From Halalkalibacter akibai JCM 9157 (GTDB lineage: Bacteria > Bacillota > Bacilli > Bacillales > Bacillaceae_D): a stretch of DNA of 64,000 bases. The position numbers and the translations under genes were made by a program. The DNA lies in NCBI RefSeq assembly GCF_000513135.1, contig NZ_BAUV01000009.1, forward strand, positions 1 through 64,000, in the 5' to 3' direction. The notes beneath the pieces were generated by a model, which ran no database searches, was not told the origin of the DNA, and saw only the letters and a program-made list of their open reading frames with translations. Numbering within the stretch: position 1 is the first letter of the stretch; every line of letters starts with the position of its first letter. This document shows positions 52,984-62,457 of the stretch, one piece after another.

Positions 52984-54100
52984 AATCGGTATTAGTTGTT
53001 ATCCCACTGTCGGTGGCTCTGGTGTAATAGCAACTGAACTAGGGAAGTTACTAGCAGAGCGAGGCCATGAAGTGCATTTTATTACTTCAAGTGTTCCTTT
53101 TCGACTTGACCGTGTTTATCCAAATATTTACTATCATGAGGTAGAAGTAAATCAATACTCTGTCTTTCAATATCCTCCGTATGATCTAACATTAGCGAGT
53201 AAAATGGCAGAAGTCGCAAAACGCCAAAAGTTAGATCTTATCCATGTTCACTATGCAGTGCCACATGCGATTTGTGCGATACTGGCCAAACAGATGTTAA
53301 ACAATCAATTAAAGATCATTACAACCCTTCATGGAACAGATATAACGGTTTTAGGTTATGATCCCTCTTTAAAGGATATTATTAAGTTTGGAATCGAAAA
53401 ATCGGATCTTGTAACAGCCGTATCTAATGATTTAGTAGAACAAACACACGAACTCGTACCGACAAATCAACAAATAGAAACGGTTTATAATTTCATTGAT
53501 GAACGTGTTTATACAAAACGCGAAGTAGGGGAATTGAAAAAGCATTATAACATTACAGATGATGAGAAAGTGCTGATTCATATTTCGAATTTCAGGCAAG
53601 TTAAACGAGTTCCTGATGTCGTTAAAAGTTTTGCTCTAATTCAAGAGAAAATAAACTCAAAATTACTTTTAATTGGGAATGGACCAGAGTTAGCGGTTGC
53701 TAGACAGTTAGTGAGAGAATTACATATAGAAGATAAAGTGTTGTTTTTAGGAAATCAAAAACATGTTGCAGAACTACTCTCAATGAGTGACTTAATGCTT
53801 CTTTTAAGTGAAAAGGAGAGTTTCGGTCTTGTAGCGCTTGAGGCAATGGCATGTGGGATTCCTGTTATCGGAACGAATGCAGGTGGGATTCCTGAAGTAA
53901 TTGTTGACGGAGTGACAGGATTTTTATGTGATGTAGGAGACGTAGAGTGTGTGGCAGATAAAGCAGTTCAATTATTAACCGATATTTCGAGTTATGAAGC
54001 TTTCTCGGTAAGAGCATCTGAACATGTAAAAGCCGTTTTTCATTCGGATCTTATTGTTTCACAATATGAAAGGTTGTATCAACGAGTATTGGAGAAATGA
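52973..54100 (+). CDS. bshA: L-malate glucosyltransferase BshA (bacillithiol synthesis)
   Basis: GT4-family enzyme that joins N-acetylglucosamine to L-malate, first step of bacillithiol. 375 residues. [19 protein letters not shown] (near 5-23), [25 protein letters not shown] and the C-terminal E-x7-E motif in [21 protein letters not shown] are present. Works with BshB1 above; the third gene, bshC, is not here. Confidence 0.95.
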   Translation: MKLKIGISCYPTVGGSGVIATELGKLLAERGHEVHFITSSVPFRLDRVYPNIYYHEVEVNQYSVFQYPPYDLTLASKMAEVAKRQKLDLIHVHYAVPHAICAILAKQMLNNQLKIITTLHGTDITVLGYDPSLKDIIKFGIEKSDLVTAVSNDLVEQTHELVPTNQQIETVYNFIDERVYTKREVGELKKHYNITDDEKVLIHISNFRQVKRVPDVVKSFALIQEKINSKLLLIGNGPELAVARQLVRELHIEDKVLFLGNQKHVAELLSMSDLMLLLSEKESFGLVALEAMACGIPVIGTNAGGIPEVIVDGVTGFLCDVGDVECVADKAVQLLTDISSYEAFSVRASEHVKAVFHSDLIVSQYERLYQRVLEK

Positions 54101-54102
54101 GT

Positions 54103-55227
54103 ATGGATCAATGGACGAAAGCAAAATCTCTTATCACTAAGTTGAAAGAAAGTGGATTTGATGCGTATATTGTGGGCGGAGCCGTTCGTGATTTCTTATT
54201 ACAACGTTCAATAGCAGATTTAGATATTGTCACAACAGCTAAACCTCATGATATTTCTAACTTGTTTACAAAAACGTTTCAAACAAACACTGTACATCAA
54301 ACGATCCTCGTTCGTTACGAAGGTTTACTCTTTGAATTAACAACCATTCGCGGTTCTTCGATTGAAGAAGATTTAAAAAAACGTGACTTAACAATAAATA
54401 GCTTAGCTATGAATGAAAAAGGCCTTATTATAGATGTGGTAAATGGAAAACATGATATAGCTATGAAACAACTAGCTTCCGTTGATCCATTCGAACGCAT
54501 GCTAGAGGATCCATTAAGAATGCTTCGGGTTTGCAGATTTATAAGTGAGTTAGGTTTTCAAGTAGAAACAAATCTATTTGATACGATTCAGACAAACCAT
54601 CCCAAATTAAAAGGTGTAGCTGTCGAACGTGTTGGTAAGGAATGGATGAAGTTATTAAAAGGCGATTATTATAAACAAGCTCTCAGCTTTTTGAAACAAA
54701 CAAATGTCTATCTTTCGATACCTGGCTTATCATTAGATCTTCAGACAATTGATCAACTAGAAACAGTGAACTCATTATCGGAAGATTCAGATATTGTTTG
54801 TTGGACGGCGTTTTGCATATGTCATCACACCGATGTTTTGTCTCATTTAGCTTTATCAAATGAACTGATACGTGCTATCCATACAAGGCTACATTATTTT
54901 AATCAACGGAAAGAACAGAAGTGGAATAAGGAAGATCTTTACTATGCTTCCCTTGATGTTGCAAAAGATGTAGAAACGATACGACAGCGGTTTAACTTAT
55001 CTTATTGTACGGAAGATGTTTTGTCTTCTTATTGGATGTCTCTACCTATACATAAACGATCTGAATTGGCCATAAACGGACGGGATTTACTGTCGCGTAC
55101 AAATAAGAAGCAAGGCCCTTGGTTAAAAAAGGCTTTGGATTATGCAGAAAAAATGGTAGTTACAGGTCAATGTCCAAATGAAACGAACTTACTATTCGAA
55201 GCTTTAGTTGAGGTGGAATTATGTTAA
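54103..55227 (+). CDS. cca: CCA tRNA nucleotidyltransferase
   Basis: Adds or repairs the 3'-CCA end of tRNA. 374 residues. The class II catalytic motif GGAVRDFLLQRSIADLDIVTTA (shortened: G-G near 20, D-x-D near 33-35) and the neck sequence RDLTINSLAMNEKG are intact. The frame opens at 54097 (overlapping the bshA stop), but GGAG at 54091-54094 is at a better distance from the ATG at 54103. It overlaps birA by 7 bases. Confidence 0.93.
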   Translation: MDQWTKAKSLITKLKESGFDAYIVGGAVRDFLLQRSIADLDIVTTAKPHDISNLFTKTFQTNTVHQTILVRYEGLLFELTTIRGSSIEEDLKKRDLTINSLAMNEKGLIIDVVNGKHDIAMKQLASVDPFERMLEDPLRMLRVCRFISELGFQVETNLFDTIQTNHPKLKGVAVERVGKEWMKLLKGDYYKQALSFLKQTNVYLSIPGLSLDLQTIDQLETVNSLSEDSDIVCWTAFCICHHTDVLSHLALSNELIRAIHTRLHYFNQRKEQKWNKEDLYYASLDVAKDVETIRQRFNLSYCTEDVLSSYWMSLPIHKRSELAINGRDLLSRTNKKQGPWLKKALDYAEKMVVTGQCPNETNLLFEALVEVELC

Positions 55228-56201
55228 AAGAAAAATTACTAAAAGTTTTTGCAGAAAATCCTAATGAGTTTATATCAGGAGAAAAAATTAGCCAACAACT
55301 AGGGTGTACACGTACAGCTATTTGGAAACACATTGACGAATTAAGAAAAAACGGTTATGAAGTTGAATCCGCACCTAGAAAAGGCTATCGTTTAGTCCGA
55401 AAAGGAGACGGGATTCATTCACATGAGATAAAAGTAGGTTTACAAACGAAACGAATTGGACATGAGATATCGTACTATGAGGAAACAGATTCAACTCAAA
55501 TAATTGCTCATCAATTAGCGCAAAATCAAGCCAATGAAGGTCATATTGTGATTGCAAATGAACAAACTGCTGGGAAAGGGCGTTTGGGAAGGACGTGGCA
55601 CTCAAGACAAGGTACTAGTGTGTCCATGAGTTTAATTTTACGTCCAGAGCTTCCACCGCAAAAAACACCACAGCTGACTTTGTTAACGGCTGTAGCCGTT
55701 GTTCGCGCCATTCATGCTAATACAGGTCTTGATTGTCAAATAAAATGGCCCAATGATGTTTTAATTAATGGTAAAAAGTTAGTGGGAATCTTAACCGAAA
55801 TGCAAGCTGACCCAGATTTTGTTCATTCTGTGATTATCGGCATTGGAGTCAATGTTAATCAAAGTCGAGAAGATTTTGACCCGGATATTAGAGATATAGC
55901 TACATCACTTTTATTGGAAAAAAATGAACCTGTGGACCGAGCTGCAGTCATTTCTGCAATTTTAAATGAATTTGAGTTGCTTTATGATCTTTATCTAGAA
56001 GAAGGTTTTAGTCCAATAAAAACTCTTTGGGAAGCATACTCCATGAGTGTAGGCACGAACATCTATGCAAGAACGATGAAAGAGGTTCTGTATGGCTATG
56101 CAGTTGGTATTACAGATGATGGAGTGTTACTTTTGAGGGATGAGTCTGGGGAAACCCATTCCATTTATTCTGCTGATATTGAAATTGCTTCCCAAAAGTA
56201 A
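55221..56201 (+). CDS. birA: Biotin--protein ligase and biotin repressor BirA
   Basis: 326-residue group II BirA. An N-terminal winged helix-turn-helix (about 1-65, QQLGCTRTAIWKHIDELRKNGY) represses biotin genes. The central catalytic domain attaches biotin to carboxyl carrier proteins (GKGRLGRTWHS near 119, KWPNDVLINGKKLVGIL near 175-191). A C-terminal SH3-like domain follows. GAGGTGG lies before the ATG. A terminator ends the operon that started at ypjD. Confidence 0.95.
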   Translation: MLKEKLLKVFAENPNEFISGEKISQQLGCTRTAIWKHIDELRKNGYEVESAPRKGYRLVRKGDGIHSHEIKVGLQTKRIGHEISYYEETDSTQIIAHQLAQNQANEGHIVIANEQTAGKGRLGRTWHSRQGTSVSMSLILRPELPPQKTPQLTLLTAVAVVRAIHANTGLDCQIKWPNDVLINGKKLVGILTEMQADPDFVHSVIIGIGVNVNQSREDFDPDIRDIATSLLLEKNEPVDRAAVISAILNEFELLYDLYLEEGFSPIKTLWEAYSMSVGTNIYARTMKEVLYGYAVGITDDGVLLLRDESGETHSIYSADIEIASQK

Positions 56202-56219
56202 AGGTTGCTGTTATACTTT

Positions 56220-56246
56220 TGGGGTATGGGCGGTATCCTTTTTTCG
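56220..56246 (+). terminator. Terminator after birA
   Basis: GGGTAT (56222-56227) pairs with GTATCC (56233-56238), including G-U pairs, followed by T6. Confidence 0.65.
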
Positions 56247-56269
56247 GAACTGCACCGTTTGACTATTTA

Positions 56270-56420
56270 AATAGGATCTGCCTTGATCCATCAAGGACTA
56301 GGACAGAGGGGTTCAAAACATAAACGTGTAGTGGTTGGAATAGTTGCTGTAAAAAACAGCTTCAAAGGGTTACCTCTGTTTGCAAGGTGAATGATACTTG
56401 TTAGAGGTGATCCTTTTTTT
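56270..56420 (+). promoter_or_regulatory. Structured attenuator leader of panBCD (possible pan motif)
   Basis: Two mutually exclusive folds are visible. The terminator pairs GGGTTACCTCT (56367-56377) with AGAGGTGATCC (56403-56413) over 11 bp, followed by T7. The alternative pairs ACAGAGG (56303-56309) with CCTCTGT (56373-56379) and would disrupt it. Upstream hairpins CCTTGA/TCAAGG and GCTGT/ACAGC add structure. A cis-regulatory pan RNA motif is known in front of panB in Firmicutes; membership is inferred from position only. No T-box, TPP or FMN consensus is present. Confidence 0.62.
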
Positions 56421-56445
56421 GCTGACGTTTATCGTTTAATGAAGC

Positions 56446-56465
56446 CCTCCTTTAAAAAAAGGAGG
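56446..56465 (+). promoter_or_regulatory. Hairpin hiding the panB ribosome-binding site
   Basis: CCTCCTTT (56446-56453) pairs perfectly with AAAGGAGG (56458-56465), which is the Shine-Dalgarno sequence 7 bases before the panB ATG. The loop is AAAA. It would lower translation unless opened. Confidence 0.7.
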
Positions 56466-56472
56466 AAATAAA

Positions 56473-57312
56473 ATGAAAACAACTGCCAATTTCATGAAAA
56501 TGAAGAAGGAACAAGAGAAAATCACTATGTTAACAGCTTACGATGCTCCGGCTGCAAAGCTAGTAGAAGATGTCGGAACTGATATGATTTTAGTAGGTGA
56601 CTCGCTCGGAATGGTCGTCTTAGGTTACGACTCAACAATCCCAGTAACACTTGATGATATGCTTTTGCATACGAAGGCAGCGAGAAGAGGAGCTAAAAAC
56701 ACGTTTATTGTCGCAGATATGCCTTTTTTAACTTATCATTCAAGTATTGAAGAAACATTTAAATCCGCAGGAAAGTTAATGCAAGAAGGTGGAGCAAATG
56801 CAGTGAAACTTGAGGGTGCTGGTGATGTTATCAACACAATAGCAAAGTTGACAGCAGCAGGAGTTCCTGTAATGGGACACTTGGGCCTTACACCTCAATC
56901 AGTTGGAGTCTTAGGGGGCTACCGTGTTCAAGGCAAAGATGCAGATGCTGCAAAAGCACTCGTAGCTGATGCAAAAGCAATTGAGAAAGCGGGTGCTTTT
57001 GCTATAGTTGTTGAATGTGTACCTGAGCAAGTAGGTGCAATGCTATCAGAAGCATGCGAAATTCCTATTATTGGAATAGGGGCAGGCGTTAACACAGATG
57101 GACAAGTACTTGTCTACCATGACGTAATCGGCTATGGTAGTGTCCACGTACCGAAGTTTGTAAAAAGCTATGCGCAAATTTCTCCAATGATCGAGAAGGC
57201 GCTTAAAACATATGTAGATGAGGTAAAGGCAAAGAATTTCCCAAGTCAAGAGCATTCTTTTAGCATGAGTGAAGACGCATTACAAGCTCTATATGGAGGC
57301 GTCAGTTCGTGA
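56473..57312 (+). CDS. panB: 3-methyl-2-oxobutanoate hydroxymethyltransferase
   Basis: First committed enzyme of pantothenate synthesis; transfers a hydroxymethyl group from methylene-THF to ketoisovalerate. 279 residues, TIM barrel. [18 protein letters not shown] (near 16-33), [14 protein letters not shown] (metal Asp), VKLEGAG (catalytic region), [10 protein letters not shown] and [18 protein letters not shown] are conserved. The RBS lies in a hairpin and an attenuator precedes it. Overlaps panC by four bases (GTGA). Confidence 0.96.
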   Translation: MKTTANFMKMKKEQEKITMLTAYDAPAAKLVEDVGTDMILVGDSLGMVVLGYDSTIPVTLDDMLLHTKAARRGAKNTFIVADMPFLTYHSSIEETFKSAGKLMQEGGANAVKLEGAGDVINTIAKLTAAGVPVMGHLGLTPQSVGVLGGYRVQGKDADAAKALVADAKAIEKAGAFAIVVECVPEQVGAMLSEACEIPIIGIGAGVNTDGQVLVYHDVIGYGSVHVPKFVKSYAQISPMIEKALKTYVDEVKAKNFPSQEHSFSMSEDALQALYGGVSS

Positions 57313-58151
57313 TAATTCAAGAAACAATAAAGGGTATTAGAGAAGAAGTAAAAAGTGCTCGAAGAAAAAAGCGAACAGTTGGTTTTGTTCCTACGATGGG
57401 TTTCCTACATGAAGGTCACCTTAGCTTAATTCAAGCGGCTAAAGCAAAACATGACCTAGTGGTTGTTAGCATTTTTGTTAACCCATTACAATTTGGGCCA
57501 AATGAAGATTTTGATCGGTACCCCCGCGATTTTGAACGAGATGAACAGTTGGCAAAAGAGGCTGGCGCAGACGTCCTTTTCTATCCTTCAGTTACGGAAA
57601 TGTATCCTAAGGAAATGCCAATGACTATCCATGTCACGAGGGGAACGGATGTTCTTTGTGGCGCTAGTCGACCAGGACATTTTGATGGAGTAGCAACGGT
57701 AGTGATGAAACTGTTTCAAATTGTTCAACCGGATGAAGCTTTTTTCGGGCAAAAAGATGCGCAACAAGTAGCGATTATTGCAAATATGATTGAGGCTTTT
57801 AATGTTCCAATTCAATTAAATACTTGCCCAACGATTAGAGAAGAAGATGGACTCGCAAAAAGTTCTAGAAATGTTTACTTAACGGCAGAAGAAAGACAAG
57901 AGGCTCCAATTATTTATCAAACTTTACAATATGGGGCTAAACGTATCCAAGCGGGTGAAAAAAAGCGAGAAATCATCTTAGCTGAAATGAAAGAACGATT
58001 ACTTTCAGCTTCAGGTCGAATAGATTATGTCGAAGTACTTAGTTATCCCAGTTTAAAACAACCAGAGCAACTCAGTGGTCGCATCATTCTTGCTATCGCT
58101 TATTTCTATCAACATGCAAGATTAATTGACAATTATATTTTGGAAGCATAG
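57309..58151 (+). CDS. panC: Pantothenate synthetase
   Basis: Condenses pantoate with beta-alanine using ATP. 280 residues. [19 protein letters not shown] (near 28-46) holds the HxGH signature. [31 protein letters not shown] (near 147-159) and KSSRNVYL near 184 (KMSKS-like) complete the active site. GTG start overlapping the panB stop; panD starts 13 bases after its own stop. Confidence 0.96.
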   Translation: MIIQETIKGIREEVKSARRKKRTVGFVPTMGFLHEGHLSLIQAAKAKHDLVVVSIFVNPLQFGPNEDFDRYPRDFERDEQLAKEAGADVLFYPSVTEMYPKEMPMTIHVTRGTDVLCGASRPGHFDGVATVVMKLFQIVQPDEAFFGQKDAQQVAIIANMIEAFNVPIQLNTCPTIREEDGLAKSSRNVYLTAEERQEAPIIYQTLQYGAKRIQAGEKKREIILAEMKERLLSASGRIDYVEVLSYPSLKQPEQLSGRIILAIAYFYQHARLIDNYILEA

Positions 58152-58164
58152 GGGGAAACGAGTT

Positions 58165-58548
58165 ATGTTTCGTACAATGATGAAAGCAAAAATTCACCGT
58201 GCACGTGTGACAGAATCAAATTTAAACTATGTTGGTAGTATCACAATCGACGAAGATATTATGGATGCTGTTGATATTGTTGAAAATGAAAAAGTGCAAA
58301 TCGTTAATAATAATAATGGTGCAAGATTTGAAACATATGTGATTAAAGGGCCAAGAGGAAGTAATGTCTTTTGTTTAAATGGTGCAGCTGCCAGGTTAGT
58401 ACATGAAGGTGACGTAATTATCGTCATTTCTTATGCTCTTGTCGCTGATGAAAAGGTTAAAGATCACCATCCAAAAGTGGCAATCATGAATGAACACAAT
58501 CAAATTATTGAAATGTTAGACAAAGAGCCAGCTTCTACCGTTCTATAA
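58165..58548 (+). CDS. panD: Aspartate 1-decarboxylase precursor
   Basis: Makes beta-alanine for PanC. 127 residues, as in B. subtilis. The chain cleaves itself at Gly24-Ser25 (NYVGSITID) to create the pyruvoyl cofactor; this site is intact. [10 protein letters not shown]-type start, Lys9 and Tyr22 are conserved. The open frame begins at 58126 inside panC, but AGGGGGAAACG precedes the ATG at 58165. A terminator follows, so panBCD is one operon. Confidence 0.96.
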   Translation: MFRTMMKAKIHRARVTESNLNYVGSITIDEDIMDAVDIVENEKVQIVNNNNGARFETYVIKGPRGSNVFCLNGAAARLVHEGDVIIVISYALVADEKVKDHHPKVAIMNEHNQIIEMLDKEPASTVL

Positions 58549-58556
58549 TCCGCATA

Positions 58557-58610
58557 TTCCTCTCCTCTTCGATAAACACTTTATGTATACGATCGAGAGG
58601 AGGGGTTTTT
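58557..58610 (+). terminator. Terminator of panBCD that also carries the next gene's ribosome site
   Basis: CTCCTCTTCGAT pairs with ATCGAGAGGAG (one bulged T) across an AT-rich loop, followed by GGGG and T7. The 3' arm GAGGAGGGG is the only Shine-Dalgarno sequence for the TTG at 58611. Confidence 0.8.
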
Positions 58611-59588
58611 TTGAGTAATTGGTTAAACTCGTGGCAATCCATTTTTAAAGAGACAGAAAAAAAGTGGGCACTTATGTCATCTGAAGAGCAAGAAGATCAG
58701 TTAAAGTACTTAGAAGAAACAGCAGGTGCTCTTTTAGACCAATGGACAGAGTTAGATGAAAAAATAAATGATCTTCGCGAACATCTTGGTGAAACAACAC
58801 TGGAACCGTACGAATCAAAAGGAACCACTTACTATCAGCTGGAAATGTTTGAAAAAGCTGTAGAAGAGCTTGAACAAGAGCGTCCAAGTGGAGAGAAAGA
58901 TGACTTAAGAAGGCTCTATATAGGATTTGCTTCACTTTTTGCCAGTAAACTATCCAAAGCGCGCGAAACGTTCCTTTATATTCTCCAAGTTAGCAGACGA
59001 CCCCCTATTAGGCATTTTGCATTTGTAGGGCTAGGTTGTTTACAAACCCAGGAAGAACGTGTGGATGATGCGATTGCTTCATTCCACTCAGCTAAAGAAC
59101 TTACTTCTACAACAGATGTCGTGTATAATTTAGGGATATGTTATTTTCATGATGAGGCGTTTGCACTTGCAAAAGAATATTTAATGTCCTATTGTGAAGA
59201 AGTACCTGAAGACGGCGAAGCGTTCTTTTATTTAGGTTGTTGTCAGTGGCAACTAGGAGAGAAGGATATCGCTTGGGCTTCTTGGACGACCAGTATTCAC
59301 TTATTAGATTCAGAAGAGGCTTTACTATCACTAGCCTATGTTTGTGAATGGCACGGTTATCACTTTGTAGCTGTTCACTGTTACAGACGAATAAAAGAAA
59401 AACACGGTAATTCCACAAAAGTTCTGCACGGCCTGGCATGGAATTACGCGTTAATGGACGATAAAGAAAATGCCCTTAAATATTTTCGTGAAGTACTTTG
59501 GTTAGACCCAAGCAACCGCAATATAAAAAAATCATTAAATTGGCTTGAGGAGACATGGCCTGAAATACAAAGATTACAAGTAGAATAG
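58611..59588 (+). CDS. Tetratricopeptide-repeat protein
   Basis: 325 residues with several TPR-type helical pairs (RLYIGFASLFASKLSKARETF, VVYNLGICYFHDEAFALAKEYL, LHGLAWNYALMDDKENALKYFREVL) after an acidic N-terminal helix. No enzymatic domain. The TTG start is 5 bases after GAGGAGGGG, which lies in the 3' arm of the panD terminator. I do not recognise a B. subtilis equivalent in this position. TPR proteins usually act as adaptors; the partner is unknown. Confidence 0.72.
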   Translation: MSNWLNSWQSIFKETEKKWALMSSEEQEDQLKYLEETAGALLDQWTELDEKINDLREHLGETTLEPYESKGTTYYQLEMFEKAVEELEQERPSGEKDDLRRLYIGFASLFASKLSKARETFLYILQVSRRPPIRHFAFVGLGCLQTQEERVDDAIASFHSAKELTSTTDVVYNLGICYFHDEAFALAKEYLMSYCEEVPEDGEAFFYLGCCQWQLGEKDIAWASWTTSIHLLDSEEALLSLAYVCEWHGYHFVAVHCYRRIKEKHGNSTKVLHGLAWNYALMDDKENALKYFREVLWLDPSNRNIKKSLNWLEETWPEIQRLQVE

Positions 59589-59617
59589 GGTTGTTTTTAA
59601 AATAGAGGTGGAACACA

Positions 59618-62431
59618 ATGAAAGAGCGTTATACAGTGGTGGATGTTGAGACAACCGGGCATTCTGTCTTAAAGGGAGACCGGATTATTCAAATAGGAGC
59701 AGTTGTTATTGAGGATGGGGAAATAATTGAGACGTTTGCTTCTTTTGTTAATCCAGAACAATCCATTCCTCCATTTATTGAAGAGTTAACGGGCATTTCT
59801 GATTCGGTAGTTGCAAATGCCCCTTCTTTTCAAGAAATTATTCCAGAGTTTCTCTCCCTTTTTGAGGGGAGTTCTTTTGTTGCTCATAACGTTGATTTTG
59901 ATTTATCTTTTTTAAGAAAGCAAGTGGAGTTAGAAGGCTATCAGTTACCTCAAATGGCAGCCTTTGACACGGTCGAGTTATCAAGAATATTACTTCCGCA
60001 GCAGGAAAGTTACAAATTGAGCCAACTTGCTGAACAACTTGGATTCTCACATGACAGACCTCATCAGGCGGATAGTGATGCTCTTGTTACTGCCACTTTA
60101 TTTATTTCACTTATACATAAATTAAAACAGTTACCGTTGTTAACTTTGCAACAATTAGTTCCTATAGCTAGGAGATTAAAAAGTGACTTAGAACCATTAC
60201 TCGCATCGTATATTCACGATAAATTAATAAGTGGTGATCAAGTTGAAGATGAACACTTTGATTGTTATCGCCAGTTAGCTATTAAAAGAGTATCCGAACT
60301 AGACCAAGCAGATCAGAAAAAGAGCTATACATTTGCTAGTTATTCTTCTCAATTGTTTGGAGACGAAGGCAAAATAAAACTGGCTTTTGCTAATCATGAA
60401 TTAAGACCTGGTCAAAAGCAAATGATGAAAGAAGTAGATCACGCATTTCAACAAAATGAACATATAATGATTGAAGCAGGAACAGGAACGGGGAAGTCTC
60501 TTGCTTATCTAGTACCTGCTGCCTTCTTTGCGCATCAATCAGAGTCAAAAGTTGTTATTAGTACACAAACGATACCGTTACAAGAACAGATAGTAACAAG
60601 AGACTTGCCAATATTAAACAAAATTCTGCCCTTCCAATTAGAAGTTGCTTTATTAAAGGGCAGAAGCCATTATCTATGTTTACGAAAATTTGAACAATCG
60701 CTGGTTGAAATAGATAAGGACAGTTATGATGTGTTATTAACGAAAGCATTGCTTTTGATCTGGTTAACAGAAACAAATACGGGTGACATTGAGGAATTAA
60801 ACCTCCCTTCAGGAGGAAGAGGTTATTGGTTCGAAGTGCAAAGTGACGCCGCTTCAGACCTAGGCAGATACAGTCCTTGGTTTTCAAGATGTTTTTATCA
60901 TAGGGCAAGAAAAAAAGCACAACTAGCTGATTTGATTATCACAAACCATGCTCTATTATGTACCGATTTAGTTCACGACCAAAATTTATTGCCTTCGTAT
61001 TCTCATGTAGTTATAGATGAGGCTCACCATTTAGAAGAAACAGCGAGTGATCACTTAGGGGCACATACAGACTTTTTGACGTTTTCGTTTTTATTTCAGC
61101 GTTTAGGTGTACAGACAGATGAGCAAATGCTTGACTCTCTAGATCGCTTAATGGAAGATTATCAAATTCCCATTAAACCGATTAATATAACGAAACCTTT
61201 ATCGAATTTAAAAGATGAGATTGATGAATTATTTCGGATGTTACATGGGTATGTGTTACAAAAACAAAAAACAAGTGCAACTGACATAGGCCGTATTAGG
61301 TATCGTTTCGAAAGTTATCAGGAAACAAATTCTTATTGGCAGGCTATTTTAGAATGCGCAATGCGTGTTCATATGCAAACGAAAGATAGTTTCATGCAAA
61401 TGCAAAAATGGTTGAGGCCATTTCAAGACATAAGGGAAGACATGACCTATAAGGACAGAGGTTTTATTGCTGACATTGAAAGTGTCGTTGAATCTTTCCT
61501 CGAGCAAGAAGAGATTCTTTACGAGATGTTACTCGAATATGATCCTAATTTTGTTTACTGGATTGAAATCGAGCCGAGAGGAGCTAAAAATGCTACATTT
61601 CTATTTCGAAAACCGATTGATGTAGCTGATTTATTGGCAGATCAGTTTTTCACGAATAAAAAGAGTGTTGTCTTAACCTCCGCAACCCTTTCTGTAAATG
61701 GCACATTTAAATACCAAGAAAAACGTTTAGGATTAACTGACTTTGGGGTAAAAACATCCATTATACCTTCTCCTTTTTCGTATGATAAACAAGTCAGGCT
61801 GCTATTACCAACAGATATACCAGCTATTAAAGACGTGACGGATGATCAATTCTCAGTAGAAGTAGCAAAAAGTCTTTGGAAAATCATGCAGGCATCAAAT
61901 GGCAAAATGTTAGTTCTGTTTACATCTTATGAAATGCTTAGGCAAGTTTATCAGCAAATTAAAGACTATAATGAATTTGGTTTACATCAACTTATTGGTC
62001 AAGGTGTTACAAGTGGTAGCCGTGCTAAATTAATGAAAATGTTTAAGCAAAGCCATCAAGCTGTTTTATTCGGTACAAGTAGCTTTTGGGAAGGGATTGA
62101 TTTACCAGGAGAGGAATTACAAATTCTGGTTATTGTAAGACTGCCATTTTCTCCTCCAGACCAACCTCTACTTCAAGCTCAATTTGAGCGTGCGAAAGAG
62201 GACGGTAGAAACCCGTTTATGGATATCTCTCTTCCTCAGGCGATTATACGTTTTAAACAAGGATTTGGAAGATTAATTAGAACAAAGCAAGATCGTGGCT
62301 GCGTATTTGTCTTTGATCGAAGAATTTCTACCACTCGCTATGGAAAACAATTTATTAGATCACTGCCAGACGTCCCTGTTTATGAAGATAAACTTGAGCA
62401 TTTACTAGAGCAATTTAAGGATTTTATCTAA
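59618..62431 (+). CDS. dinG: DinG-type exonuclease/helicase
   Basis: 937 residues, as long as B. subtilis DinG (about 931). An N-terminal DnaQ-like 3'-5' exonuclease domain (1-170; DVETTGHS, HNVDFDLSFL, HQADSDA) is joined to an XPD/DinG-type helicase with Walker A EAGTGTGKS (near 286-294), the DEAH box VIDEAHH (near 466), motif V/VI GTSSFWEGIDLPG (near 824) and QGFGRLIRTKQDRG (near 882). The four iron-sulfur cysteines of E. coli DinG are not obvious, as in other Bacillus DinG. AGAGGTGG precedes the ATG. Confidence 0.95.
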   Translation: MKERYTVVDVETTGHSVLKGDRIIQIGAVVIEDGEIIETFASFVNPEQSIPPFIEELTGISDSVVANAPSFQEIIPEFLSLFEGSSFVAHNVDFDLSFLRKQVELEGYQLPQMAAFDTVELSRILLPQQESYKLSQLAEQLGFSHDRPHQADSDALVTATLFISLIHKLKQLPLLTLQQLVPIARRLKSDLEPLLASYIHDKLISGDQVEDEHFDCYRQLAIKRVSELDQADQKKSYTFASYSSQLFGDEGKIKLAFANHELRPGQKQMMKEVDHAFQQNEHIMIEAGTGTGKSLAYLVPAAFFAHQSESKVVISTQTIPLQEQIVTRDLPILNKILPFQLEVALLKGRSHYLCLRKFEQSLVEIDKDSYDVLLTKALLLIWLTETNTGDIEELNLPSGGRGYWFEVQSDAASDLGRYSPWFSRCFYHRARKKAQLADLIITNHALLCTDLVHDQNLLPSYSHVVIDEAHHLEETASDHLGAHTDFLTFSFLFQRLGVQTDEQMLDSLDRLMEDYQIPIKPINITKPLSNLKDEIDELFRMLHGYVLQKQKTSATDIGRIRYRFESYQETNSYWQAILECAMRVHMQTKDSFMQMQKWLRPFQDIREDMTYKDRGFIADIESVVESFLEQEEILYEMLLEYDPNFVYWIEIEPRGAKNATFLFRKPIDVADLLADQFFTNKKSVVLTSATLSVNGTFKYQEKRLGLTDFGVKTSIIPSPFSYDKQVRLLLPTDIPAIKDVTDDQFSVEVAKSLWKIMQASNGKMLVLFTSYEMLRQVYQQIKDYNEFGLHQLIGQGVTSGSRAKLMKMFKQSHQAVLFGTSSFWEGIDLPGEELQILVIVRLPFSPPDQPLLQAQFERAKEDGRNPFMDISLPQAIIRFKQGFGRLIRTKQDRGCVFVFDRRISTTRYGKQFIRSLPDVPVYEDKLEHLLEQFKDFI

Positions 62432-62457
62432 AGATAACTGTGGAGGAGATTGGTGAT

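Noticed and set aside
56202-56472. T-box, TPP or FMN riboswitch before panB
   Set aside because: None of the conserved boxes of these elements is present; only an attenuator-like pairing could be supported.
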